DNA of 64,000 nucleotides from Acestrorhynchus altus (taxonomy: Eukaryota; Chordata; Actinopteri; Characiformes; Acestrorhynchidae), in assembly GCA_034509495.1 (NCBI GenBank), contig CM067508.1, positions 27,834,297-27,898,296 of the forward strand. The letters are read 5' to 3'. The number at the start of each line of letters is the position of its first letter. Within the stretch, counting starts at the first letter, position 1. Made by a program: the position numbers and the translations under genes. This document shows, in pieces, positions 10,791 through 51,500 of the stretch. Under the pieces are notes generated by a model. That model saw only the letters and a list, made by a program, of their open reading frames with translations, made no database searches and was not told where the DNA came from.

Positions 10791-12313
10791 AAAAAATAAT
10801 TATTTGAGAATTAATCTCAATTGTTTTCACCATTAATTAAATATGAAATAAGGGGGGGGGGAAATAGTAGAATTGTTTATATGGTTGCATTTTTACTATT
10901 ATTAAGCAAATGCACGTGGTATGATATTCATCAATTTTCATATCTAAAACCAGTTTACCACTGGAAACCTAATCTGTTACTAAAAATGAATTAAACCAAC
11001 AAATTGTTTGAGATGTATATTTTCTAACTTCTCAGAAGCCACTATGCATTTGAAGGCCTTGGATTTAGTGAGGGTCCCACTGATTAACCTTTTGAACCCT
11101 AGGCCTATTCTGTGGGATGTTTTCATAGTTTTGTCTACATCTATTCCAATATTATAAAAGATAAATAATATATGTAAATATTAACAGAATTTACATTGTA
11201 TGAATTAGACCATGTTTACATATTTACAAAATGCACTTGCATGTATAATTTTGTGTTTCTATTACTTGTTAGGACTACAAACATCTCAGAAATTGATCAT
11301 CCAGAACATTTTGAGCAGAAAATGCAAGGATTTTGATGAAATATTTGTAATGATTGACATTGATATTTACAATAACAAGTTCTTTGAAATTTTTGACAGT
11401 AGTCCAAATAAAATAAAATAACAACTAATTACTGGCCTAAATGATGAGTATAAATACTTAGGAGGACTTTTATTCTAAAATTTGAACACTGTGTGAGCAA
11501 AGAAAGAGAGCAAACAGCCCCTTCTTTCTTGTTTCATCTGTAACCCACTACCTGGTTCGGTGACATCATCAGCCCCGCCCCCTCTGACTGATGAGTCTGC
11601 ATGCAGGTTGATCATGTGTATGTTGAAAGAGCAGTGAACATGCACTGGAAGAGAGTTAGGAAATGTGCATCGTGTCTGTAGGTCAGTCTGATCCTGAGTT
11701 ATGAACCCTAGAAAACGGCGTGTAAGCACCCGCAAAGTGCTTGTTTCTCCACTTCTCTTAATAGTGAATCAGGAATTGAACCCTGTCAACCACCATGTTC
11801 ATTACACTGCCACAAAAAGGCCTTCTTCTTCCTCCGGACCAGTAGGTGGCGAACATCTGTTGTCTGGCATTAGCGGACGTGGAGAATCCAGTCCAGAAGG
11901 TAAAATCTGTGCCGGGATTGTGCCCCGACCGCCAGAACGGCTCCACACGCTGCAGCGCCGCTTGGCGGTCGAAGAGAAAACATGGAGCGGTGTTTTAAAA
12001 TATGGACTGGATTCACCTGCTCCAGAGAATACCAGCCAAAAAACAATGGAAATGAGTGTAATGTGGGGCAGGGAATTGGAACAGACGTCCAGAAGAGGCT
12101 GTCCGTGTGTCAGGAGCACAGTTTTTTGGTTGCCACGCTCTAAATCGTGTAAAATCCCGCGAACGAGTCCCACCCCGCCGCTCCGCAGACCCGCCTCCCC
12201 GCTCATGTGCTGCAGGCTGGAAGCTCCGCTCCGCTCCACCAACATCAGTGAACCCCGAAAACACACCTCCGCACGGCCGACTGTTTGAGTTAGAGACAAA
12301 CAACGCCAGGGAA

Positions 12314-38772
<26,459 letters not shown>

Positions 38773-39339
38773 CTGCTGTCCACCTCCCTGCCCTACGAGC
38801 CAGCTGCACCTCCAGCCTCTTCTCCACATCCTTTACACTGACTCTTACCATGCAGGAGAGAGGCTTTACCCTGCTACCCAGGCAGAAGGAGAGGTATGGT
38901 GGCACACTACGGCTACGTGGGGGTGGGGAGGGATAAGTGACAAAAAGCCTGCTTTGATCTGCTGACTGGGCTTGAGGTGGACTCTCCTTTCTGCCAGAGA
39001 GCGAGAGGAACTGGAGAAAGCACAGCAGCCGCACCAGAGAGGCAGCCCTCATCTGAACAGTGCCTTTGTTGCTTCTGGGACCGCTTGGAGTTTGGAAGAA
39101 TCCAAAAAAAAAAAAAAAAAAAGGGAGAGCAGTCCAGCAGCTTTGTGTGTTTGGGCCCTTTTCAATGTTTATTTGTAATAGAAGGTATTTTAAATGGGAG
39201 TTTTAACTTCTGGATGCCAGACTGGAATATTTCCACTCTAAGCGTTTTCTTTTAGTCGACCGAGTGGCATTTAAGTCTTTTGTTGATTTGTTTGATGGCT
39301 TGAGGTTTGAGGGACAAAGCAGAATAAACAGCATACTAC

Positions 39340-39477
39340 AGTAGTGGTTCCTGATCCTGGTCCAGGACGACCCCCCCCCCCACCCTGCTCTCAACACATT
39401 TGGGCTTGTTAGAGTGGAAAACTACTAGACTGTACAAATCAGTGGGTCCTCCAGGACCAGGGTTGGGAACCACTGTG
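39340..39477. mobile_element. MITE with inverted ends in EEA1 3' UTR
   Basis: The ends cagtagtggttcctgatcctggtccagga and tcctccaggaccagggttgggaaccactgtg are inverted repeats. Non-coding. Its ends resemble those of 13154-13347. Confidence 0.65.
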
Positions 39478-41862
39478 TCACAGCAGGCCATTAGGTCTTT
39501 GGCTTATAGTTGCTGTGTCCAATGTAACCTGCAAAGGACCAGTGTGGCAGCAGATTTTCATTCTAAATAACAAGCAGCGAAACCTGATTCCACATGTTTA
39601 AGCAGTTGCTCAGCTTTGAGACCACTGACCACATGTGCTTGAAAGAAAACCTGCAGCCACACTGGGCCTTAGTACAAGTGGACACCCCTGGTCTAAGGTT
39701 TGTGGTCAGAATCAAAGTCTGCAAACAGAACCCTTAAACCAGTGCTTTTGGTCTGGGAGGTCCCTCTGCCCTCCACATTTTAGTGTTTACCCTGCTGACA
39801 GTACATACAATATCCAGCTAATCAGCTGATTAACATTTCTGATTTCTAAGTTAATGGAGCCAAAACCCATACAAGGTCCTCCAGGTGAACCACTGCCCTA
39901 GTGCTGACATGGATGTGGCATAGCATGCACAGTGTAGAAATGACAAGTTCAGACTCTTGTAACAACATCCCCTGCTGACCACATTTTGGCCAATGAACGA
40001 TCAAGGTGCGTTTATCACTGTGCAGACTGGCCACATTGCTTTGGTGTTTGAGTGGTACATGCCCGTGTCTGCAGTAGGTACCAGTCTTGGTTTATAAGGT
40101 TGGTAGCAGCAGTGGAGGTAGGATAGAAAGGCTATGTGGAAAGAGGCCGGTCTAATTCTTTATTTTAACTCGATGATTTCAACCTTTGGGAAAATGTATA
40201 ATTGGTTCAGGCATGTTTTCTTTCAGTAATTTCAGTGTCACGTACATGCTTGCTATGCTGCTCAGATCTCCATGTTTGGGATTAGTTTTTATATATTTTT
40301 TTTATTTTGCGTTTGTTATATCAACATTACCAGGTGCATTCTGACAGTATGTATGCAGATCTCATGAACGATAACCAACTAGTTCTATACTTTCACACCA
40401 TCCATTATTTGCACAAGGTTTTGCTCTGCTGTTAAGCAATAATTGTGGTGCTGTGGTAGTTGTGCGTGAATGCGTGTGTATGTGTTCAGTAGAGCGCGAG
40501 TTGCTGTATAGTTTGCCTAAAGGTGTACTGATTGTATAATGTGTAAAACGTGGGCTGCTGAAGCACTTCTGAAAGCGACTTCTTCAGTGTTCCTGGGGAT
40601 CCTGTCTCTCGGGCACCTCTGTCAGCGTCTTCTGTCTTATCAAGTCATCTCTCCCTTATCATTCCAGCAAGCATAATGAGCGGTTCTGCATCATCGGTGA
40701 GGAAAAGAATCTCTGAGAAAGACCAAGATAAGATCGCAGTGTGCTCAACCTGCGCACAGAGCTTTGGTCACCATCCATATGGTGGCTAGAAGCTGAGAGA
40801 ATGGACTGAAAGGAAATGCTGAATCCCTAACAGGTGCTCGTATGCTGACGCTGAGGATCGTCATGCATAAATGAGCACATGTACAGACTGAGCAGGTGCA
40901 CCTGCTCCAGCACTGCAGCCGCTGTAGTATAGCTGTGCCACCGTGTTGTTGCTTTACAGGGGGGAAACAAAAAAGGAGGTACTGCATTTTGAAGTGCATG
41001 CTTATACTCTTCTACACACTGCACTGTCCTCTTTATGCTCTTCACACATATAAACCACACACTGATGGCACCCACTGGAACACATCAGAGCTGCACGTAT
41101 TGATGTTCATCAGCGTAGACTCCAGTGTGGATGCAGGTGTGGTTCCTCTTTTTTTTTGTTTGTTTTTTGTCCACCTACCTCTGGACTGTTTGTGCCCCAG
41201 CCTTTGTTTTTACTTCACACCACAGCCATGGTGACGCTGTTCAACTGTCACTCTTCATACGTTATTACAGAAGAAGAATGAAGTTTGTTAAAGATTGATG
41301 TTGAATGTTAATTATACCACACATTACAGGTATCACGCCGTCATGGACCTCGGTGACATAGCTTGCCTGGTCTCGCTCTTCCTTGCAACCCCAACCACAA
41401 TGCGCTTTCATTCCTGGGGACTGAAGCAATGCTGTAATTAATTCTGCAGAATATTGTATCACATTCAGGAGAAACAAAAATATTGTATTAATATTGTACA
41501 AACGTTCTTGGGAAGGAAATAAATTGTCATTAATTACGTAAAACATCACTAATGTCCATTTTAGGAGTAACACTACACTGTAATAGAGTCTGTTATCATG
41601 TGCGTTAATTGTGCATGAGCTGTGACCTGGCTTACAGTCACAAAGCAGGGTGTTACTGTTCGTGATCACGTGGGTGTGCCTTAAGTCGTGCTTTCTTACC
41701 ATCATGTCTGCTCTTCTGTCACATGCTTTAAGTTGACAGCCTGTGTGTGTGCTGGATTACCACTAACTGTTGCTTTGGAGAGACTACCTGAACGGATTAT
41801 GAGCGTAATTTATGTCGAGGTATTATTTGTTTTCTAATTTTTCATCAATATGTTTAAGAGTA

Positions 41863-41868
41863 AATAAA
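41863..41868 (+). terminator. eea1: Likely distal EEA1 poly(A) signal
   Basis: AATAAA followed after about 20 nt by a GT-rich stretch (ttggtgtgttgtac). This is the arrangement of a cleavage and polyadenylation site. Confidence 0.55.
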
Positions 41869-42068
41869 CTAGGTGTTTCTATTTTCAACTCACTTGGTGT
41901 GTTGTACTTCTGTATGACAGCTTCTCTTTGAAACGTCCCTCTTAGTAGCGCAAACGGCTATAAATAACTGCAGATAAGCAAATGTGGAATGTTTACCTTT
42001 CCACACCAACTTCGTGTAAAATGACCCCTATAAAACATGACACACAACGGAGCAGTTTCAATAGAAAC

Positions 42069-42074
42069 TTTAAT
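42069..42074 (-). terminator. plekhg7: Likely PLEKHG7 poly(A) signal
   Basis: Minus strand ATTAAA, about 390 nt after the stop codon. It is followed on that strand by the GT-rich gttgtgtgtcatg. No better signal is seen between it and the stop. Confidence 0.5.
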
Positions 42075-42461
42075 AATAAAAAACGTCCAGGCTGCCAGTT
42101 CAGTGCAGTGCTTGCCAAAATATCCCACCACCGTGGCAGATGAAACGTCACAGCAACACTACCCGTCACGTTTGCCAGACAGCCATGTGAATGGTTTGAA
42201 TGGACTTTGTTCCGACACAGCCGCTCAACTTGAATAAGCTGTCCTTGGGAATTAAAACGACACGTCAGTGGCACCAGCACCACTGATATGTTGCTACAGT
42301 TAGATATCAGTGTCAGAAAACAACCACCACGACGCCAGAATGCTGGAACCCTGGCAGCTCTCGTTAGTAGTGAAGAGTCTTGTGGAAGGGGTCAGTGAAC
42401 AGGAATCAAGTGAATGGGTTTCTACAGAAGTGATGATACAGTGAGTGTGTGACGTCTTGGG

Positions 42462-42572
42462 TTAGATCTGTGAAGACTCCACGTAGAGGGAGGAGTTCTT
42501 TGCCCGGGTCTGCTGACAGTCACGCTTCAGCATCCCACCAACTGCCTCCTCGATCTCCAACAGCCATGCTTT
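42462..42572 (-). CDS. plekhg7: PLEKHG7 terminal exon
   Basis: 111 nt, KAWLLEIEEAVGGMLKRDCQ then SLYVESSQI and TAA (42462-42464). Holds the C-terminal PH helix. A 3' UTR of about 400 nt follows to near 42045. Confidence 0.93.
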   Translation of the reverse strand, partial: KAWLLEIEEAVGGMLKRDCQQTRAKNSSLYVESSQI

Positions 42573-45500
42573 CTGAAAGAAACACACAAATCTGACTCAA
42601 TATGCAGACCACCAATGCAGGAAATGAGTTAAACATCCAAGAGGTACGTTTCTTTTTTTTAAAACTTAAAGTAGCATTATGCCAGAATTGCTCCTGGGCT
42701 CCCTCTACAGTCAAGAACTGGAATTTGCACTTTGAGTCACTTAAGCACATAATTTACACAACACTAGTTCACAAGCTGAGAGATACAGATCTGTCTTGAA
42801 AAGTGAAGGAAACCAGGCTTGAGGTAGTAGAATAATATTACTGAAATATCATGTGAAATTATATTTTACAGAATACATCAACAGAGGGCGTCACTGAATG
42901 GAAGTGAAGATGGTGGAGCGAATAGTCTACTTGCGAGAGTTTGTGTTACAGACATTTGTTTTTCTACAAAAAGCAAACATGGATGAAGTTTTGGTGATTA
43001 GAAGATGTTGAAGACTACACTGTGCAACACCAATGGTAAGCTCCTGTACAACCATCCACAGTGGGATATTTGGTTCCCAATGCGAATGAACACTTCAGGT
43101 TTGAGAACCTATTTTTAGTGTTGGAAATGTGTAGGCTTTGCCTAAAACCAAGAAAGAGCTGTGAATGACAGTGATTAGTTCAATCTCACTCCTTCCTCTC
43201 CCTCGGGCGTCCCAGAAGTGTGCATATATACACTGTAGATGTTCAAGCCACTCAAGAGCCAATTTCATTTCATAATGAATGGACCAATAGAAATGCTCCA
43301 AATTACCTGCACTTTAAGAAGGTTTAGAAGTTAAAAAGGTTTTTTCCTTCTGCTGTAAAGTTGTCATTTTGGAGATGCACGTTTCCTGTGCGAGTGACCA
43401 CATGTCTGACGTAATGAGAAAACCTGGCTGCAGTCATTCTGGATCTGTTGGTTTACCAGTAAACGTGTGCTGGTCAGCTACATTTGTGGTAAGAGGACAC
43501 AGTAAATCCGATCCAGTCTTTGAAGCTTTTCTGGGACATTGGGTGGTGTTTTTGAACGTGACATTAAAAGTGAGATACTTGATCTGGACACAAACACTCC
43601 TGCTGACGTAGGCCGAGTGCTAAAGGCCTGATTGAGTGAGACTGGAGTCCGGCAGTGTGAGCTGAAGGAAAGCGGACACAGGACAGTGGAGAGTGTAATT
43701 ACAGCAGGAATCAATGCTCCTTACTTTAGCAGATTCAGTCTGGGCCTGCAGAACGAACACGCCGATGCACTGCTGGTAGCGATTCTGATGCATTAGGATG
43801 AAGGAGTGGTGAAGGCCAGATGCTACAGAAAGTTGAGAAAGACACTAGTCAGTGTAACACTGAGCCTCTATTGCTGGAGCTTAAGTGTGAGACTTATAGA
43901 GGAAATCTGTAGTCTGGTTTAGTCTGGTTAACCTGTGGCGTTGAGCTGGTCTATGTTCCTGAGTTGCAGGCGATCCAGTGAAATGGGCTGGTCCAGCACA
44001 GTGAAGCTGCAGCCCTCCTGCAACAAATGCTCCAACTCCTGGCCAGCTGCAGGACGGAGGGGGTGTGCCTCCACCCCTCCAGACTTTTGCTGCACAGCAC
44101 AACACAATACTGACTGAGACACGTATGCAAACCTCACAGCAATGCAAAATTGTTTAGAAAGCTTAAGTGGGACAGACAAAAGCACTAATTCCCTTGATTT
44201 CAGAAGAAACCATGAATGAGCAGGTGTCCCAATACCTTTGTCCATGTTGTCTACATGTTATACTGACCGCAGGCTGTGTGTTTAACCAATTTTCACAAAA
44301 CTTCGTAGCTGTTCTCGGAGCCACTGACAATGAGTGTAATGTGCAGTAGCCCTTCTTAACAAAAAATAATGACTGTAATGAGCAGCTGCTTGAAATTCTT
44401 GAAATGGCATACCTTTTTACTTCGTTTGATCTTGGTGATCAGGAGGAATTCATCAAAAAGGAACAGGTAAACTTCATGCAGCTTTGCATTCTCTGTTTAC
44501 ACACATCAGCGATATGTATTGAGAACAGTAACAATGTGGTGTTTTCCATACATGTTCATATCCATCAAGAATGCTGACATACAACTGAATAAACAACATA
44601 AACACACCCTTCTAGATTTAAATCTCAAACCTGATTCAGTTCAATAGATATGTTCCCGTCCCAGCAGTTATACAAAGTAACAATAATAACAAAAACAATG
44701 TCTATAAAAACCAGTTATAAAATGTCTTTATCTGCTGCTCACCGGTCAGCACGAGCTTCCCCTCATACAGAAGAACACGGTTCGCCACCAGGTTTTCCAA
44801 AGTCACTGCCTTCAGCAAGTGTTTCAGACTCTGTAGGAGACGACAGGAACTGTCATACAACTGTTAATCATAAAGGATGACAAACTAATATCACCGATCC
44901 TCTCTAAACAGCAGCAGATGCAGTGTCCACTCAGTGCCTGGTTCTGGTAAAGTCTGGTTCTGCTTGAAAGTACTGTTTAGCACCGTTTCCTACTTTGTGA
45001 AATGGCACTTGCAGGATACCCACACAACTCCACTCGACTCCATTCTGCATTTTCCACTTTTCCATTAGGCAAATTTGGTATCTGGTGCCTAAAACCTGGA
45101 ACCTTTTTAGTACCCGCAGGCTTGTGGTTCAGGGTGCGCAGATTATGGACTCAAACGTGGCATGTAAACCTCGCAGGCCTCTGATTGGTCAGAGAAAATC
45201 ATCATTCTACATGATGCAGTGATGACCCAGCACTGTTGCTGTGCTTTGTGCTACTACTGTGTATATGCTGTTCAGGTTGCTGTGACATGTTATGAATTAT
45301 TCATTCATAACCAACTCCTGACAAACATTGAAAAAACGCACTTTTTAACACTGTAATATATAACAGGATACATTGTGCTCTATAGACACAGAAGGGAATA
45401 AATATTATTGTGTGCCTGTTAGGAGGTAAAGTGTCCTTTTTTATTTTATAATAGAGCTGAAGAGCTTAAATACCAAACAGCCAGGTTAACCTGGCTAGCA

Positions 45501-48500
45501 TGGCACACACACAGCTAACTAACGTAGGAGAAATATCTGGTACCATTACAGTATTTGCCTTTCAGTGGATATCACTTAATTTCTGAAATCATACTGGCGG
45601 CTGATTGGTTGGGCTATGGAATAAACAAAAATTGATTTTGGACCAATACATTTAAAGAAATTGGGAAAAAGGATTGTCCAAATGGCATTCACATCACTGA
45701 AAGCAACACTTCCGACCGTCTGTTTGCACACCCCTCCGGACGTTTCAAGCTACCTACCCGGATTTGAAGGCAAAATGTATGGTTTCAGATTATTTTTAGC
45801 ATGTGAGCTGGAAGTATTTCTTTGTTGATATCATAGGAAATGGTTAACTGTGTGGAATACTGCAGTGTGGGGACGTAACCAAAATATTTACCGGAAATGA
45901 TTCATTTTACTCTCTGAATAGAGTCGGTTTAAACAAAATCGCCATTTAAAATCAGAAAATGTTAGTCATTTCGAATCTGTAAACCTATACAGCCCGTTAT
46001 TTTAGCGATTTGTGACAGGACAGCTCTGTTCACAGGGAGCTGTGGTAGTGGAAAACAAAGCAGGCGTCAGCAAGTACAGCTCAGTAGTGTCGGTATCATG
46101 CAAAAGTGCCAAATATGTTGTAAAATTAGGAACAGCTTCCCAGAAACAGATTCAGTCATAGTTTGTTTTCATTTATCAGCTCAAACAGAGATACAGATTG
46201 TGTTAAAGAAGGTGAACCTCTGGAACATGTGTCTTCTTGTCTATTTCCCACACTGGGAGCCACACCAAGGCCTCCTTCAGCTGCTTGACTCTCTGGTAAT
46301 TATCCAGCCATTTGACCTTGCCCTCCAGATCATCTACACACACACACACACACACAACATGAGACAGAAAGAGACAAAATATGACTGTTCTGTTTGATTC
46401 TTTAGCACCAAATGGACTGAAACAGGTCTTTCAGTGCCGTTAACGAAGCTCATCCACACTTTTCCAGCTAATGTTACTGGCTTTCTGCTTTACAGTTGGA
46501 TTGCCACGTTTGCAACTCATCCTTTTAGTCACAAACTCTTTTCATTTAGCATTATTCTCCAAATGTTGGTTGCAAAACAGCTCAATCATTCTGTGACACA
46601 AAAGCCTGAGATAATAGTCTCACGTCCCACACCCAGAGGAGGATTGACCCATCCTGGTCATACGTGCAGATATCACCTGCAGTCACAACCACATCACACA
46701 CTGGAATACATGAAAGCAGACACACCCTCATAACGAGTGTTGAAACAAGCTGCCCTGTTCCTGTAATGCTACGCAACTGATGCAGACAAAAACTTTCACT
46801 TTGAGTCAATTTGTCAAAGCCTGCCAGGCTTGTTCTAACACAAGCGCACAGGGTTACATGTCAGGACACGCTGGCAGTCTGAAGGAAGCACATTATCTTA
46901 AATATACATTATGGTAATGAAATATGGAGAAAACTTCCAACAATGGAACAGATGGTTTCTAATTGTTCAGAGGACTTTTTAACTCCCTTCCCCGAATCCC
47001 TTCCTCATACTTATCTACAAACTTTTCTGAAGGTCTGAGATCTCTTTGGATGTGGACACAGTGATGCCACTCACTGCAACAATCAAGAGAAAGCCAAACT
47101 AATGTCTGAGGTTTAAATAAGACCCCACAACAGTGGTCAAACTCATGACCCATGCATACACTAGCTGCTATAGTACAGGGGTTGGAGAATGAAACTGAAA
47201 CGCCCGTCATTTTAGTGTGGGAGGTTTCATGTATAAATTGAAGCACCCTGGTGGCCAATCTTCATTAATTGCACATTGCACCAGTAAGAGCAGTGTGTGA
47301 AGGTTCAATCAGCAGCTAAGAGCACAGTTTTGCTCAAAATATTGCAATGCACACAACATTATGGGTGACATACCAGAGTTCAAAAGAGAAATTGTTGGTG
47401 CACGTCTTGCTGGCGCATCTGTGACCAAGACAGCAAGTCTTTGTGGTGTATCAAGAGCCACAGTATCCAGGGTAATGTCAGCACCACCACGAAGGACCAA
47501 CCACATCCAACAGGATTAACTGTGGACGCAAGAGGAAGTTGTCTGAAAGGGATGTTCGGGTGTTAACCCGGATTGTATCCAAAAAATGTCCTTCCAAAGA
47601 CGAACTGACGCTGCATTGGCTGCAAAAGGAGACCCTAGTACACCATCCTAATCAATTATTATGATCTAAAACCAGGTGTTTCAGTTTCATTGTCCAACCC
47701 CTGTACTTATGATTATTGTTGTTATTATTATTATTTATTATTATTAATTATTATTATTATTATTATTATTGACTGAGTAGAGAGCAGCTTCAGGCTCCAT
47801 ACAATGGAGAAAATTAAAAATGGAGATACGTTAAATGTCTCCATTATCTATGTTGTATCCAACTCTTTTTTTTTTTGAGTGATTGTTTTTTAAACTCTGA
47901 AAACATTAAGAACAGTGAGGTGTTCTAACTTATTTTTTCCATACTGATATTGAGCAAATGTGCACAATATGAGAACCATCAACTTTTATGCCAAAGTAAA
48001 CTACTACCTAAAACCAGTATATTGCTGCAGCCCTAGTTATGAGACTGAAGAACTAAACCCTACAGGTTTACAAGCCATCTTTTACTGTATATATGGAATA
48101 TACCCAGTATATATAATATACTGGTTTTAGGAATACCATGGTATGAGAACCACCTATGCAAATAAAAGCAATAACCTTTTGGCTCTGTACCAGTCACGCC
48201 AGCTCCCAGTGGTGTTGGCCTTATTCTGATGACACTTAGCAAACTGGAAAAGTGAGCTGTCACTTGACAGTTATCATTTGTAATTTCTGCTGCAACATGA
48301 GTGTTTAAATCTGACGAGATGTGAGTGGGTTGAAGCTGGATGATTATCAGGAGTGATAAATATGGCTCATCAACTGGGTGTAGAATGGATAGAAAGCCTG
48401 CGCTTCACATTACAGTGTAACAGGTGTTCCTTGCACCAGCACACACCCATCACCAACACATGGATGACTCAGCAGGTAGCAAACAAATGAAAGCCAGGTG

Positions 48501-51500
48501 TGTTGTACGGAAAATGGACTCAAGGATGGAGATCAGGAAAGGCTGGTCTAGAATAATAACAGTGAAGACAAAGAAGCTCAGACAACAATAGGAGAGCAAA
48601 TAAACAGAGAAAGAGTAGCTTTTGGTCTTCTTCAGAAAGTACATTAAAGATCTTCTGTGCATATACTTACATATAGCTTGGTCCACCAGCTCCACCACGC
48701 TCTGCAGACCACCTTCCTCTGCCTCACCGCTGCTCCTCCTCTCAATGTTCTTCAGGAGCAGAGGGTAGCGGGTGAACCTCTGCAGAGGAACCACCAACAG
48801 GTCCTTCAACTGCAGCCTGCGACACTGCTCCTTTCTCTCGCACCACTGGAAAAGAGGTGAAATGGATGCAATGAACTGACTAACGAGATAAACTCTCAAA
48901 ATCAGACAGATATTCAGCTTAACCAGGGGTTCCAAAATATTTGCACACAATTGCATAAGTTAGAATAAACAATAGGGCTCCATTCTAACTTCAAAAGTGT
49001 TCCAGAAGTGTCTGGAAAGTTGGTGACAGTCATCTTAACAGATCTTTGATCTAATGATTCTGCTCCAACCAGTGTTTATATTTACATGGTGCTTGAAAGT
49101 TTGTGAACTTTTCTGCAGAAATGTGATCTAAACCTTCATCGGATTTTCACACGAGTCCTTGAAGTAGATAAGGAGAACCACAGAAAAGGAGACTAACGAG
49201 TACACTCAGTCATTTAATTATGGAGGAAAATGATAAGAATATGACTCGTCTCTGAGGGGTGAAAGGAATGATCAGATCATCTGATGGTGAAATTACAATC
49301 TCGTGTTTTCAATCAACGAGACGATAATCATATATGAGTGGTGTCATAGATGAGATTTCTGAGGAGCTCAGAAGAAAAACTCACCAGGCTGGAAACGGTT
49401 ACAAAACCATCTTTGGACGCCACCAATCCACAGACATTTATGGCCATTATTGTCCTCCCCAGGAGTGATCAATCAACAAAGATCACACAAAGAGCAAAGG
49501 CCCTTCTCACATTGATTAATATTAATCTTCATGAGCACACTGGACAACAGTGGTGTGAACGGCAGGGTTGCAGGAAGAAAGCTGCTACTCCAAAAGGAAC
49601 AATGTTTTGTGGATGGATGAGACAAAAACATCTTTTTGGTTTAAATGAGCAGCATTATGTTTAGAATCCTGCATTCCAACATAAAAACCCCCTCCCCCAT
49701 CTATGAAACACAGTGATGATAGTATCAGTTTTGGGCCTGTTTTCTGCATCTGGGCCAAAATGGGCTGCTATCAATAATGGAACAATGAATTCTGAATTAT
49801 ACCAGCAAATTCTGAGGGAAATTGTCTGGACATTTGAGCTGAATCTCAAGAGAACATGCACCAAGACAATGACCCTAAGCACACAAGCCATTCTACCAAA
49901 AACAAAAAATTAAGGAAGAAAAACGTTAATGCTCTGGAATGACCCAGTAAATGTCCTTTTTATAAAATCTTAATCAAATAATCTTTATCCAATAAAAATG
50001 TTTTGGAAGGACCAGAAACAAACAGTTAATGGGAGGAAACCAACCAACATAACAGCTGTTTTCTACCTGAAAAATGGTAAGAAAATCTTTCAAGTCTATG
50101 TACAGAACTAATCAACAATTTTAAGGGGGTCACACCAGATACTGAAAGCAAAGGTTCATATATTTTTTTATAAATAAAGTCATATTTATCAAGAAATATA
50201 GAAAATTCACACTTCACGCCTCACAGTATTTATTTATTTATTTTATAAAACAGTTTCTATAGGGAGTCCAGTTTATTTCCATATAATTAAAAAATATAAG
50301 CCTGCTGTGTCATATGTGTATTTAAGTTCCTTTTTCAGTTGTTCTAGGTCACCTTTTTTTTTATGTCACCGTGTGTGTTCTGCCTTTCTGTTCTCCAGTT
50401 TGTACTTTTAAATAAATATTCAATCCCGCGAGTACGTCCACCTCCTTGCCTGTTCATCTGCACACCGTGACAGAAAACCTGACTAAAATGAGCCTTTCGG
50501 CGTGGGTCCTCTTGTATGGGACTCAGGAAGCCTCCAAAGCCTGTGGTCTCCGCTAATGTCTCCCCCTTGCCGACGAGGCTTGCTGATACACAGTTAGTGG
50601 AGGTTCTGGGCTCAAAAATATGGGAGTTCATATGGAGCTTCTTGGATTTTGCACAAACTACCATCAAACAATCCAACACCTGTCACATGTTGGTGTTGAT
50701 TTTTAACAGGACGAAATGAGATCAACATCACGATTATCCTATTTATTAAAAGTCGATCGTAAATGAAAATGACATTTAGATCAGCCCCACAGCACAGCTC
50801 AACACAACCCATGAAGGTGAAGTGAAAGTCATTTAAAAGCACCAGGGGGACAACAGTTGTGGCAACACTTTCAGAGAGAAAGTTCAAAATCTATGGGCTG
50901 TTCTGACCTACAGAGCAGTACTCTGACCTGCACTCTGCTCTGAAACCTGTCCTGTGTCACAGGGCTGCCCTCGTCATCAGGCCAAGTCTTGATTCCCGGC
51001 TCACAGTGGACGGGTCTAGTGTACCTTCACATAGGAGCTGAAGTCCTCCCTGGTCTTCAGGCTGTCCAGGTAAAGAATGGCTGTAGTGTAGTTCAGACAG
51101 TACTTTTGCAGACAGTGGCAAATGCTCTCTCCAAAGGCCTGCAAAAATAGTCAATAGGAGACAGGGGTCAGACATCCATTGACATCCATTGCTAAATTAA
51201 TATTAACCCTTTACTATCTTCACTAAGATAAGACTTACTTGTTTTTCATATTTTTTATTTGCTTGGATCAATAATAAAAAAAATTGGTGGGTTTGTAAAG
51301 ACCCCATCATTTTTTAAATGTACACCTCTCCCAAGTGTTGGAGGAGACGGGCTCGTCTTCACCATCCTAGAGTCGGGAGCATCACGTGTGATGGGGGTTC
51401 TTTTCTCCACCAAAAGGACTCTGGTTCTTGACCTGGTTCTGTTCAGGTACATAAGAACCTTGGTACTTATCAGCAAATCAGCCCGCGTTTACATCAGTGT

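Larger units (their letters stand above)
6657..12313. other. NUDT4 3' UTR and intergenic DNA up to EEA1 exon 1
   Basis: No coding exon recognised. The first few kilobases after 6656 probably belong to the NUDT4 3' UTR. Repeats inside include SINE-like 7568-7675, a DNA-transposon relic at 7818-8600, a repeat at 9520-9850, an (AT)n tract at 9862-9948 and a LINE-tail-like block at 10708-10790. From about 11.8 kb the sequence turns GC- and CpG-rich. Confidence 0.6.
38773..41890 (+). other. eea1: Probable EEA1 3' UTR
   Basis: About 3.1 kb after the stop with no coding signal. AATAAA at 39323-39328 is a possible proximal poly(A) signal. AATAAA at 41863-41868, followed by cttggtgtgttgtacttctg, is the better-supported distal one. 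A MITE lies at 39340-39477. The extent is inferred; transcripts are needed to prove it. Confidence 0.6.
46334..48670 (-). other. PLEKHG7 intron with deleted Tc1-type copy A
   Basis: 2.3 kb. Apart from the transposon at 47176-47703, its (TTA)n tract and the (CA)n tract at the exon edge, nothing is recognised. Confidence 0.6.

Noticed and set aside
11701..12288. 195-codon open frame upstream of EEA1, with overlapping antisense frames
   Set aside because: Lies in the CpG-rich promoter where stops are rare. No domain is seen and the real EEA1 start at 12314 is in another context.
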